A DNA stretch of 63,776 nucleotides. Origin: an uncultured Pseudomonadota bacterium. GTDB lineage: Bacteria > Myxococcota_A > UBA796 > CAJQPC01. How positions within the stretch are numbered: the first letter of the stretch is position 1; every line of letters starts with the position of its first letter. Shown in pieces: positions 8,954 through 17,431 of the stretch. Made by a program: the position numbers and the translations under genes. The stretch lies in assembly GCA_913060515.1 (NCBI GenBank), contig CAJXRZ010000035.1:1-63776 (forward strand). The letters run 5' to 3'. The notes below the pieces were generated by a model, which ran no database searches, was not told the origin of the DNA, and saw only the letters and a program-made list of their open reading frames with translations.

Positions 8954-10093
8954 ATGCTCCCCATGCCCCCCACCCGCCGCCAACTCATCTCCGCCGCCAG
9001 CGCGGCCCTACTCCTCCAAGGCTGCAAGGGTCAGGGGAGCTTGGTCCTCGACAGCGACTCAGGGGGCACGGAGACCGGGGACACTGGCGGCGACGACTGC
9101 CCTGACTTGGTCGCAGGCGGCAAGCTCCTGGACCTTGTGCCCTTCCAAGATGGCAGCCTGCCTCTGGAGGAGCGCCTGGAGTCCGGCCTGGACGGACGCT
9201 ACGCCATCGACCTGGAGTTGTTGGGCGTTGAGGCCAACCCCCTCATCGACAACGAGCGCTTCTTCATTCGTACCTTCGCGCCCCAGGATGTGGACGCTTG
9301 GCCTGGCCTAAAGGTCAACGGGGAGCTGACTGAGCTTCCCACCGCGCAGGACATTGGGCCCGTTCTGATGGAGTGCTCGGGCAACGGCAGCAACCGCTCC
9401 TTCGGCTTGATCTCGGCGGCCACTTGGGCCGGCACCCCCGTACTGGAGCTGATCGACGCCGACTACATCGAAGTTGAGGGCATGGATGAACACGGAGGCT
9501 CCACCAGCAGCTCCACCCAAGGCTGCAGCTGGGTCTTCACCCGCGCTCAACTCCAAGACGCCGTGCTCGCGAGCCAGATGAATGGAGCGCCTCTACCCAC
9601 CGACCACGGCGCCCCCATACGCCTCATTGTGCCGGGCTGGTTCGGCTGTACATGTATCAAATGGGTCACCGCACTCAAGGGCGTCGATGCACAAACCCCC
9701 GCCACCTCACAGATGAAGGAGTTCGCCTCCCGTACCCACCAGAGCGCAGCCCATGCCCTGGCGGCGGACTATGCCCCCGCTCAGATCCAGCACGCGGCCA
9801 TGCCGGTTCGCGTTGAGAAATGGGAGATCGAAGGAGAGTCCGTGTACCTGGTGTGGGGCATCCTCTGGGGAGGAACTTCAGCGACAGACGCCCTGCAGAT
9901 CAAGCTGGACGAGGGCTGGGAGGATGTCACATTTTGCCCAGCGGTCAACACCTCGCGAACCTGGACGGTGTGGCAACACCTCTGGCGCCCCTCGGGCTCC
10001 GGCCAGGTGGAGATAGTGCTTCGCGTAGACGCCGATGTCCCACAGGTGCGCCTGGACCAGCGCTACTACGCGCGAAGCGTTGTCATTTCCTGA
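8954..10093 (+). CDS. Sulfite-oxidase-like molybdopterin protein, Tat lipoprotein
   Basis: A 379-aa protein. Residues 1-24 combine a twin-arginine motif (TRRQLIS) with a lipobox ending at Cys24, so it is exported folded and then lipidated; a 'DSGG..GDTGG' linker follows. The body is a sulfite-oxidase/YedY-type molybdopterin domain: ERFFIRT near 97, MECSGNG with Cys141 at the position expected for the molybdenum ligand, AATWAGTPVLEL, and HGAPIRLIVPGWFGCTCIKW. The C-terminal part fits the Mo-co dimerisation domain. The physiological substrate and electron partner are unknown; no cytochrome partner is adjacent. ATG 8963 is an alternative start that keeps the RR motif. Confidence 0.85.
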   Translation: MLPMPPTRRQLISAASAALLLQGCKGQGSLVLDSDSGGTETGDTGGDDCPDLVAGGKLLDLVPFQDGSLPLEERLESGLDGRYAIDLELLGVEANPLIDNERFFIRTFAPQDVDAWPGLKVNGELTELPTAQDIGPVLMECSGNGSNRSFGLISAATWAGTPVLELIDADYIEVEGMDEHGGSTSSSTQGCSWVFTRAQLQDAVLASQMNGAPLPTDHGAPIRLIVPGWFGCTCIKWVTALKGVDAQTPATSQMKEFASRTHQSAAHALAADYAPAQIQHAAMPVRVEKWEIEGESVYLVWGILWGGTSATDALQIKLDEGWEDVTFCPAVNTSRTWTVWQHLWRPSGSGQVEIVLRVDADVPQVRLDQRYYARSVVIS

Positions 10094-10466
10094 GGGCCTG
10101 AATGCCCCAGTCCACTGCCGCCCCAAAGAGAACCCCCGCGCCGTAGCGCACAAAGTCCACCCACACAAACCCGCTCCCCAGCAGCAACTGCCCAGGCAGC
10201 GTTCCCCTGACCTGGACCAGCCAAGGCCACTGGATGAGCTGCTGACACTCCACCGCTGCGGCCACGCCAAAGGCACAGAGTGCCGCGTAGGGCACGCGCA
10301 GCTTTGGGAAGAGGAGGAGGAAGCCAAGGTAGACACACAGCGCCCAGAGGGCATCACCAGCGTTGTCAGCCCAGAAACCAGGCGGCATCCAGCTCGCCCG
10401 CGAGGCCAGGCCGACCGCAATGACGAGCAGCAGGGAGCCGATGATGAACCAGCGGGGTCTGTGCAT
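10083..10466 (-). CDS. DUF2809-like membrane protein
   Basis: A 127-aa protein with about four transmembrane helices. It contains GLASRASW near residue 20, then NAGDALWALCVYLGFLLLFP and AAVECQQLIQWPWL, matching the pattern of the small DUF2809 family (G-x-x-SR, GDALWA, E-x-x-QL). The role is unknown; relatives are inner-membrane proteins. The start is taken at ATG 10466 because the first helix begins right after MHRPRW; the in-frame extension upstream is not protein-like. It is convergent with the sulfite-oxidase-like gene, overlapping it by 11 bp. Confidence 0.75.
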   Translation of the reverse strand: MHRPRWFIIGSLLLVIAVGLASRASWMPPGFWADNAGDALWALCVYLGFLLLFPKLRVPYAALCAFGVAAAVECQQLIQWPWLVQVRGTLPGQLLLGSGFVWVDFVRYGAGVLFGAAVDWGIQALRK

Positions 10467-10794
10467 GTCCCACTCATACCCCGGCCAGACCCAAACCCGC
10501 TGGCTGCTCCTGTGCTTTGATGGGTCCGCGTAAGCCACTCACTAGGAGGCCCAGTCTCCGAGGCGTATTGGAGAGCGGCGCCTGGAGGGGGACCTCTGAC
10601 CAGCCGCAGCAACGCTTCCTGCGACAATCTGTGCCCCCTTCACCGACGCACTGCGCGGCAACCCGGAGCTGCCTGCCCGCCTGCTGTTGCTGGCCTACAC
10701 TTTTTTTTGTGCTTGTTGTAACCGCAACTGTATCGACAGTGTATCCGCTCCCTCTGAATCGCACGAGACAAACAACCGGCGACAGAGCAAAACA
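10467..10794. other. Spacer, no gene seen
   Basis: About 330 bp between the DUF2809-like start and the terminator of the large calcium-repeat gene. It holds a T8 run at about 10700-10707 but no convincing hairpin beside it, and no protein-like frame. It presumably contains the promoter of the 10466 gene; I cannot point to it with confidence. Confidence 0.4.
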
Positions 10795-10835
10795 GGCTTG
10801 GCCCATGGGTGTCTACAACACCCGTGAACCAAGCC
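10795..10835 (-). terminator. Rho-independent-like terminator of the calcium-repeat gene
   Basis: GGCTTGG, 5-nt internal loop, GGGTGT, 5-nt loop CTACA, ACACCC, 5-nt internal loop, CCAAGCC. On the minus strand the hairpin is followed at once by TGTTTTGC. It starts 28 bp after the stop codon of the 1397-aa gene. Confidence 0.65.
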
Positions 10836-10863
10836 CATCCAAGACTGTATTCTCTACGGTGCT

Positions 10864-13800
10864 TCAGCTCCGGCGGCGAAGCACCAACAGTCCACCGAGC
10901 AGTCCCAGGAAGCCAGCCAGGGCAGGCATGTCCTTGGACTCCGGTGCGGTGCTGCAGCTGCAGCCACCGCCGCCCTTGTAGTCGGTCTCCACAGCGGTAT
11001 CGGTGATGCCGGTATCGCCCGTCTCACCGGTGTCGCCCGTGTCAGGGAAGTCGTCCTCTGGGTCGAATGGGTCGCTGCCGCGGTCCACCTCGTCTCCGTC
11101 GTTCACGCCACCGTCGTCGGTGTCCTCGTCCAGTGGGTCGGTGCCGGTCTCCAGCACCTCCTCACCGTCGGAGAGACCGTCGTCGTCGGTGTCTGCGTCC
11201 AAGGGGTCCGTGCCGTAGACGTTCTCCTCGGCGTAGTCGGTCAGACCGTCGCCATCGCTGTCGAGCAAGTCGTCAGAGGGGTCCAGCGGGTCGGTGCCGT
11301 CGGTGTTGACCTCGTCCCCGTCGCTGCGGCCACCGTCATCGGTGTCTGCATCGTTGGGATCGGTGTCGGTGCCGTCGGCCTCTTGTCCGTCCGTCAGGCC
11401 GTCATCATCGCTGTCCTCGTCCAGGGGGTCGGTCTCCCAGGTGTCGACTTCGGCGCCATCTCCCAGGCCATCACCGTCCGTGTCCGCCTCGTTGGGATCC
11501 GTGCCTGCTGCCTCCTCTTCACCGTCGCTCAGCGCGTCGTTGTCGGAGTCCGCATCGGAGGGATCCGTGATGGTGTCCACCACCTCGGTGTAGTCGTCCA
11601 GGCCGTCACCGTCCGTGTCCGTCAGCAAGGGGTCCGAGCCGTACACCGAGACCTCGATCCCGTCGTTCAGGCCGTCACCGTCGGTGTCCGCGTTGTTGGG
11701 ATCGGTGCCCAAGGCTGCCTCTTCCAGATCCGTCAGGCCGTCCCCGTCGCTGTCGGTTCCTGGGTCCGTATCATCGCGTGGCAGGCTGCTGTCCGTGCCG
11801 GCAGCGTCCTCGACGCCATCGCTTGCCCCACCATTGTCGCTGTCGGGGTCATTGGGGTCGGTGCCCGTGGTGTTGACCTCCTCGCTGTCGCTGAGACCGT
11901 CCATGTCCGAGTCGCTGGCGTTGGGATCGGTGTCGGTGGAGTCCACCTCAACTCCGTCGTCCAGGCCGTCCCCATCGCTGTCTGCGTTGTTGGGATCCGT
12001 CGAGTAGGTGTCCACCTCAGCGCCATCGGCGATGCCGTCTCCGTCGCTGTCCGCGTCATTGGGGTCGGTGCCGTAGGAGTCGACCTCCTCCGCGTCCGTG
12101 AGTCGGTCCCCGTCGCTGTCCGCGTCGTTGGGATCGGTGCCCGTGGTGTTCACCTCTTCGCCATCGTCGAGGCCATCGTTGTCCGAGTCTGCATCGTAGG
12201 GATCGCTGCCGTAGGTGTTGACTTCGTCCCCGTCACTCAGGCCATCGCCGTCGGTGTCTGCCACGCTCGGGTCGGTGCCCAGGGCAGCCTCCTCCTCGTC
12301 GCTCAGACCGTCACCGTCCGTGTCCGTGGCACCTGGAGTGACATCGGAGACGTTGGGATCTGTGCCGTCTACTTCGACCTCGGTCCCGTCGTCCACGCCG
12401 TCGTTGTCGCTGTCGGGGTCGCTGGGATCCGTCCCGGTGGAGTTGACCTCCTCCGAGTCCGTCAGGCCGTCGCCGTCCGTGTCGAAGACGAAGGGGTCGG
12501 AGCCGTAGTCGTCCACCTCCTCGCCGTCTTCCAGACCGTCGCTGTCGGTGTCGGAGTCCAGGGGGTCCGTCCCAATGGAGTCGACCTCCTCCGAGTCCGT
12601 CAGGCCGTCACCGTCGGTATCAGCCACCTCTGGGTCGGTTCCAGCTTCCACCTCACGCGCGTCGTCCAGGCCATCGTTGTCGGTGTCTGAGTCGGTTGGG
12701 TCGGAGCCGTAGGTGTTGACCTCGTCTCCGTCGCTCAGGCCATCACCATCGCTGTCGGCGCGGGTGGGATCCGTACCCTGGTCCGCCTCTTCGCAGTCAT
12801 CCAGCCCGTCGCCGTCCGTGTCCACAACGTTGGGATCAGAGCCGGCCACCGCCACCTCTTGGTAGTCGTCGCAGCCATCGCCGTCGGTGTCTTCCAGCAA
12901 GGGGTCCGAGCCGATGTCGATGACCTCCTCGTAGTCCGAGAGCCCCTCGCCGTCGGTGTCCGTGAGCAAGGGATCGGTGCCGTAGGTCAGCACTTCCTCG
13001 CCGTCATCCAAGCCGTCGCCGTCGGTGTCTGCCACCAGAGGGTCGGTGCCGTAGATGTTGATCTCATCCCCATCACTCAGACCGTCGCCGTCCGTGTCGG
13101 CCAGCAGAGGGTCGGTGCCGTGCACCTTGACCTCGTCCCCGTCCGTCAGGCCGTCACCGTCGGTGTCTGCCAAGTTGGGATCGGTGCCGGTCTCCCGCAC
13201 CTCGCGGAAGTCGTTCAGGCCATCGTCGTCGCTGTTCTTGTCGTTGGGATCGGTGCCGTAGGTGAGCACCTCTTCCCCGTCGGTCAGACCCTCGCCGTCG
13301 GTGTCCTCGTCCAAGGGATCGGTGCTGTATGTGTTGACCTCCTCCCCGTCCGTCAGGCCATCTCCGTCCGTGTCGGCGACGTCTGGATCGGTCCCGTAAA
13401 CGTAGACCTCGTCATCGTCGTCCAGACCATCCCCGTCTGTGTCCACGCCGCCGTCGTAGCCGTCACAGTCCTCGTCGATGCCGTTGCCGTCGATCTCCGT
13501 GCCGCCGGTGCTGACGGTGCTGTCGGTGTCGTCGCAGTCATCGCCGCCGTAGTCGCTGCTGTCTTCTCCGTCGCCGTCGGCGTCGTAGTCGCTGCCGCCG
13601 TCACAGTCGCTGTCCGTCCCGTCGTACCAAGTCTCGGTCGCCGAGGTGGAGATGGCCGAGTCGGTGTCATCGCAGTCCGTTCCGCCAAAGGCATCGTGGT
13701 CCTCGCCGTCCCCGTCTGCGTCGTAGTCGCTGGCGCCATCACAGTCTTGATCCACGCCGTCGTACCAAGTCTCGGTCGCCGAAGAGTTCACGTAGCTCAG

Positions 13801-15057
13801 AGTGTCGTCGCAGTCGTCGCCACCGTAGGAGCTGGAGTCCTCGCCATCGCCGTCCGCGTCGTAGTCGCTGGCCCCATCGCAGTCCTGGTCGGTGCCGTCG
13901 TACCAGGTCTCGGTCGCGGTGACGTTGACGGCCGCATCGGTGTCATCGCAGTCAGAGCCGCCGTAGGCGTCGGAGTCGAAGCCGTCTTCGTCCGCGTCGT
14001 AGTCGCTCTCTCCGTTGCAGTCCTGGTCCGTGCCGTCGTACCAGATCTCGCTGGCGGCCGGGTTGATGGTGGCGTCGGCGTCGTCGCAGTCGTTGCCGTA
14101 GCAGACCGAGTCCGAGAACCCATCGCCGTCGTCGTCACAGTCGGTGCAGACATCGCCGATGCTCAAGGCGCCGCTGGCCGCGTAGATCGTGTAGGAGGAG
14201 GTGATGTCCTCGGCCGTTCCAGCGCCCACGTAGAAGCCGTAGCTGACGGCCTCGCCAGCAGCGATGGTGGTGGACTCGTAGGTGTAGTGAACCGAAGAGT
14301 CGGTGGTGGTTCCTCCTGGGTCCGACCAGGCGATGTCCGCGTCGGTGTCGTTGCTGCCAAAGCCCAGGGAGCCGTTGCTGGGGTCACAGGGAGCCAGACC
14401 AAAGGTGGAGCCCGAGCTGCCAGTGGTGCCCGCCCAGTCGTCCAGGCTGTCACCGGTGTCCAAGTCCTCCACATCGTTGATGGAGGTGTTGGTGCCGTAG
14501 GTGTCGTAGTCCGGCTCGGTGTTCACACCGTGCATCATGCGGAAGTCGGTGATGTCGGTGGTTCCGACGTTGTAGACCTCGTACCAGACCCGCATCATCA
14601 TCGCGTTGTCGATGGTGGTGCTGCCGCTGGTGCGGGTGACCGTGGCGTTGATGTAGGTGTAGCGGGTGATGACCAAGTCACCTACCGAGAAGACATGCAA
14701 GGCGTCGGCGCCGCCGTAGGACTCGGAGTCCACGCTCCAGTCGCAGACGCCATCGGCGTCGTTGGCCTCGTAAAAGTAGGAGGTGCTGGCCTGGTCGTAT
14801 TCCATCGTGATCTGCATGAACTGCTGATCGGCGTAGGTCAGGTCGATGTCCCCTACGCCCGGCGAGGTCGCGTAGCTGTAGGGATCGCTGATCTGGAAAC
14901 CCGTGCTGGTGTCGGGATTGACCCAGGTTCCGCAGTCACCATGATCGATGTACCAGAAGCCGGCTGTGCTGCTCATTTGACCCGCCGCGAGAGCGGTCTG
15001 GGGAAGGGCGAGCAAGCCAAGTGCCAAGGAAGGCAGCAAGAGTGTGGAACGGCGCAT
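10864..15057 (-). CDS. Giant secreted calcium-repeat protein with MYXO-CTERM-like tail
   Basis: A 1397-aa protein. Start ATG 15057 follows GAGG and gives a Sec signal MRRSTLLLPS...ALAAG; the longer frame upstream is Arg/Pro-rich and rejected. Residues about 27-300 form a unique beta-rich domain. Five to six MopE-type repeats follow (about 300-530; ETWYDGTDQDCDG, DYDADGDGED, GGDDCDDTD). Then come some thirty or more thrombospondin-type-3-like repeats (DTDGDGLTDGEEV..YGTDP), each a calcium-binding Asp-rich loop. The end has 'DTGDTGETGDTG', GGGGCSCS, a hydrophobic helix and RRRS, the layout of MYXO-CTERM surface-sorting signals. It is likely a rigid, calcium-stabilised surface or extracellular protein. 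It has its own terminator. Confidence 0.9.
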   Translation of the reverse strand: MRRSTLLLPSLALGLLALPQTALAAGQMSSTAGFWYIDHGDCGTWVNPDTSTGFQISDPYSYATSPGVGDIDLTYADQQFMQITMEYDQASTSYFYEANDADGVCDWSVDSESYGGADALHVFSVGDLVITRYTYINATVTRTSGSTTIDNAMMMRVWYEVYNVGTTDITDFRMMHGVNTEPDYDTYGTNTSINDVEDLDTGDSLDDWAGTTGSSGSTFGLAPCDPSNGSLGFGSNDTDADIAWSDPGGTTTDSSVHYTYESTTIAAGEAVSYGFYVGAGTAEDITSSYTIYAASGALSIGDVCTDCDDDGDGFSDSVCYGNDCDDADATINPAASEIWYDGTDQDCNGESDYDADEDGFDSDAYGGSDCDDTDAAVNVTATETWYDGTDQDCDGASDYDADGDGEDSSSYGGDDCDDTLSYVNSSATETWYDGVDQDCDGASDYDADGDGEDHDAFGGTDCDDTDSAISTSATETWYDGTDSDCDGGSDYDADGDGEDSSDYGGDDCDDTDSTVSTGGTEIDGNGIDEDCDGYDGGVDTDGDGLDDDDEVYVYGTDPDVADTDGDGLTDGEEVNTYSTDPLDEDTDGEGLTDGEEVLTYGTDPNDKNSDDDGLNDFREVRETGTDPNLADTDGDGLTDGDEVKVHGTDPLLADTDGDGLSDGDEINIYGTDPLVADTDGDGLDDGEEVLTYGTDPLLTDTDGEGLSDYEEVIDIGSDPLLEDTDGDGCDDYQEVAVAGSDPNVVDTDGDGLDDCEEADQGTDPTRADSDGDGLSDGDEVNTYGSDPTDSDTDNDGLDDAREVEAGTDPEVADTDGDGLTDSEEVDSIGTDPLDSDTDSDGLEDGEEVDDYGSDPFVFDTDGDGLTDSEEVNSTGTDPSDPDSDNDGVDDGTEVEVDGTDPNVSDVTPGATDTDGDGLSDEEEAALGTDPSVADTDGDGLSDGDEVNTYGSDPYDADSDNDGLDDGEEVNTTGTDPNDADSDGDRLTDAEEVDSYGTDPNDADSDGDGIADGAEVDTYSTDPNNADSDGDGLDDGVEVDSTDTDPNASDSDMDGLSDSEEVNTTGTDPNDPDSDNGGASDGVEDAAGTDSSLPRDDTDPGTDSDGDGLTDLEEAALGTDPNNADTDGDGLNDGIEVSVYGSDPLLTDTDGDGLDDYTEVVDTITDPSDADSDNDALSDGEEEAAGTDPNEADTDGDGLGDGAEVDTWETDPLDEDSDDDGLTDGQEADGTDTDPNDADTDDGGRSDGDEVNTDGTDPLDPSDDLLDSDGDGLTDYAEENVYGTDPLDADTDDDGLSDGEEVLETGTDPLDEDTDDGGVNDGDEVDRGSDPFDPEDDFPDTGDTGETGDTGITDTAVETDYKGGGGCSCSTAPESKDMPALAGFLGLLGGLLVLRRRS

Positions 15058-15379
15058 AGGAAAACCTCGGTAAGCGTTGCCCAACCGGCGTCTAAGCCAG
15101 GGGCGTCTCGGTGCCGGGCCAAGATAGCCTGAAAGGCGAGCGACAGGAAAGCTCAGCCTCTGACCTGAGCATGACCTACTGGGACCAAGGACGAGGAAAG
15201 CCACCACCCCGGGTGCCTGGAGTGGTGGCTGTCGACAGAGCCTGTGGCCTGACATCAAAGTCACCTACAAGGTTACACGTCCCCAGAGAATCGGTACTAC
15301 AGTAGATTACAGTGGGGAAGGCGCTCGCCCGCGGGGCCAGAAATCCTCCTCCAGAAACGTTGTCACCCCTGGATCATTG

Positions 15380-17422
15380 GTGCTTGCATTCCTCCTGACT
15401 TTGGCCTGCAGCGCCGACAACAACCCCCTGGTGGATCAACGCCCCAGCGTGTTGATCATCACCTTGGACACCACGCGAGCGGACCACCTGGGCCCATACG
15501 GCTACCCCAGAGCGGACACGCCCACTCTGGACACGCTGGCCGAGAAGGGCATGGTCTGGGAGCGCGCCTACTCCTCCTGCCCCCTGACCATTCCCAGCCA
15601 CTCCACCATCTTTACGGGCCGCTTCCCTCCAAGCCATGGCGTGCGGGACAACGGCGACTTCATCCTGGGAGAGGAGCAGGTCACCCTGGCAGAACGGCTG
15701 CAAGATGCTGGCTATGGGACCGCGGCCTTCACCTCGGCCTTCCCGACACAGGCACGTTGGGGTTTCAGCCAAGGCTTCGATTTGTACTACGACCCCCTCT
15801 CCAGGCTTCCTACCCAGCTGGACTGGCGGGATCAGCGCACCGCAGACGAGGTCATTGACGACGCCCTGATGGCGCTGCCGGAGCTGGACAAGGACGGTCC
15901 CATCTTCGTCTGGGTACACCTCTTCGACGCCCACTGGCCCTACGCGCCCCCAGAGCCCTACCTCTCCGAGCACCCGCGCATGCCCTACGACGGCGAGATC
16001 GCCTTCGCGGATGCCCAGGTCGGCCGCCTGATGAAGTGGTGGGACGAGAGCCAGGGGGACAACTCCGTGGTCCTGGTGACCGCAGACCACGGCGAGGCCT
16101 TTGGAGACGGCGGTGAGCGCACCCACGGCTTCCTGCTCCATGACGGCACCCTGCGCGTGCCGATGATCCTGCGCGCACCGGGCCTGACCCCGGGCGCACG
16201 CAGCGACGACGTGGTCTCTCATGTCGACATCGTGCCCACGGTCCTCAACATCGTAGGCCTGCCCCTGGACGACACCCTCCAGGGCAGCGATCTGCGCACC
16301 GGCGGCTCGGAAGAGGTCTACTCCGAGGCCCTCACAGGTCAGTTCAACCTGGGCCTCAGCGGCCTGTTCAGCGTGACCCACCAAGAGGGCCGCTACACCG
16401 AAGGGGGCCACGGAGACTTCTACTCGGTGGTCAGCAACCGCATCCTGACGGTGCCGGACTCCACCAAGGACCTGGTACCAGAGGAGCAGCGCCTTGCGAT
16501 GCTCAAGGCCCGCTTGGACGAGGTCATCGCGCCCGACGCCACCCTGGACGAGATCGCCTTCGAGCAGCTGATGGCCTTGGGGTACATGGGTGGTGACATC
16601 AACGCAGGCCCTGGAGAGATCGACCCACGGGACGTGGTGGAGTTGGTGCCTCTGACCTGGCAGGCCCGGCAGCTGATGGGCATGGGCCGATTGGCCGAAG
16701 CCGAGAAGGTGGTCGCCAAGCTGGAAGAAGGCATGCCCAACACCTACGGGGTGGACCAGCTCCGGGCATCCCTGTTGCGAGCACGCGGTGACCTGAGTGG
16801 CGCCAGCGAGGTCTTTGCGGATCTCTACGTGCGCGCTCCAAGCTCCACTACGGCGCTGCAGCTCGGCGGCATTTACGCCTCCATCGGCGCTTGGCAGGAG
16901 TCCGAGGGCTGGTTTGAGGCGGCCCTGGAGCACCAACCCAACAGCCCCGAGGCCATGGCTGGTCTGGTTCACGCGGCCCAGTCCAAGGGGGAGACCGAGC
17001 GGGCCCGGGAGCTGGCCTACACCTGGCTACAGGTCTACCCAGACCACGCCGAGCTGATGCTGGTTCTGGCCGAGCTCTACCTGCTGGACGGCCGCCCGGA
17101 CGACGCACTGCGCGAGGCACAGAACGCCCTGCAGGCCGGCATGTCGACCACCCCTTGGGCCCAAGCCACACTGGCCCAGGCCCTCTGGGAAGTCGGCGAG
17201 GCCGATCTGGCCATCGAGGCCCTTCAAGATGCCCTGGCCATGAACCGCTACAACCTGCCGATCCGCGTGCGCCTGACCGAGTGCCTGCTGGATGTGGGTC
17301 GCAACGCGGAGGCCGTGCGCAACATCGCCCCGCTGGCCCGCTTGATGCCCGAGGACGAAGCCATCCAGGCTCTGAACAAGCTCGCAGAAGAAGCCCTGGA
17401 GACCGAGCGCAAGGGTGGATAG
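15380..17422 (+). CDS. Sulfatase-like lipoprotein with TPR domain
   Basis: A 680-aa protein. I prefer the GTG start at 15380 (GGA six bases upstream); TTG 15377 is the alternative. Signal with lipobox LTLAC (Cys10). Residues about 22-400 are an alkaline-phosphatase-superfamily sulfatase domain: LIITLDTTRADHLG supplies metal-binding Asp30, the nucleophile loop reads CPLTIPSHSTIFTG, and VTADHGEAFGDGG supplies the later Asp-His pair. The formylglycine-forming Cys/Ser of classic sulfatases is replaced by Thr70, so sulfate-ester hydrolysis is not assured; phospho- or other transfer is possible. Residues about 415-680 are TPR-like helical repeats. It is likely envelope-anchored and forms an operon with the next gene, 9 bp away. 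Confidence 0.85.
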   Translation: MLAFLLTLACSADNNPLVDQRPSVLIITLDTTRADHLGPYGYPRADTPTLDTLAEKGMVWERAYSSCPLTIPSHSTIFTGRFPPSHGVRDNGDFILGEEQVTLAERLQDAGYGTAAFTSAFPTQARWGFSQGFDLYYDPLSRLPTQLDWRDQRTADEVIDDALMALPELDKDGPIFVWVHLFDAHWPYAPPEPYLSEHPRMPYDGEIAFADAQVGRLMKWWDESQGDNSVVLVTADHGEAFGDGGERTHGFLLHDGTLRVPMILRAPGLTPGARSDDVVSHVDIVPTVLNIVGLPLDDTLQGSDLRTGGSEEVYSEALTGQFNLGLSGLFSVTHQEGRYTEGGHGDFYSVVSNRILTVPDSTKDLVPEEQRLAMLKARLDEVIAPDATLDEIAFEQLMALGYMGGDINAGPGEIDPRDVVELVPLTWQARQLMGMGRLAEAEKVVAKLEEGMPNTYGVDQLRASLLRARGDLSGASEVFADLYVRAPSSTTALQLGGIYASIGAWQESEGWFEAALEHQPNSPEAMAGLVHAAQSKGETERARELAYTWLQVYPDHAELMLVLAELYLLDGRPDDALREAQNALQAGMSTTPWAQATLAQALWEVGEADLAIEALQDALAMNRYNLPIRVRLTECLLDVGRNAEAVRNIAPLARLMPEDEAIQALNKLAEEALETERKGG

Positions 17423-17431
17423 TCCCACTGC

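Noticed and set aside
11000..13400. Regular repeats that might be taken for a CRISPR array
   Set aside because: The periodicity is that of coding calcium-loop repeats in frame; repeat units differ and there are no unique spacers between identical repeats.
12859..15132. A 757-codon plus-strand frame rich in Val, Gly and Ala opposite the calcium-repeat gene
   Set aside because: Its V-G-V/A-V pattern is the exact antisense of the repeated GAC-GGC-GAC codons of the calcium loops; no start signal.
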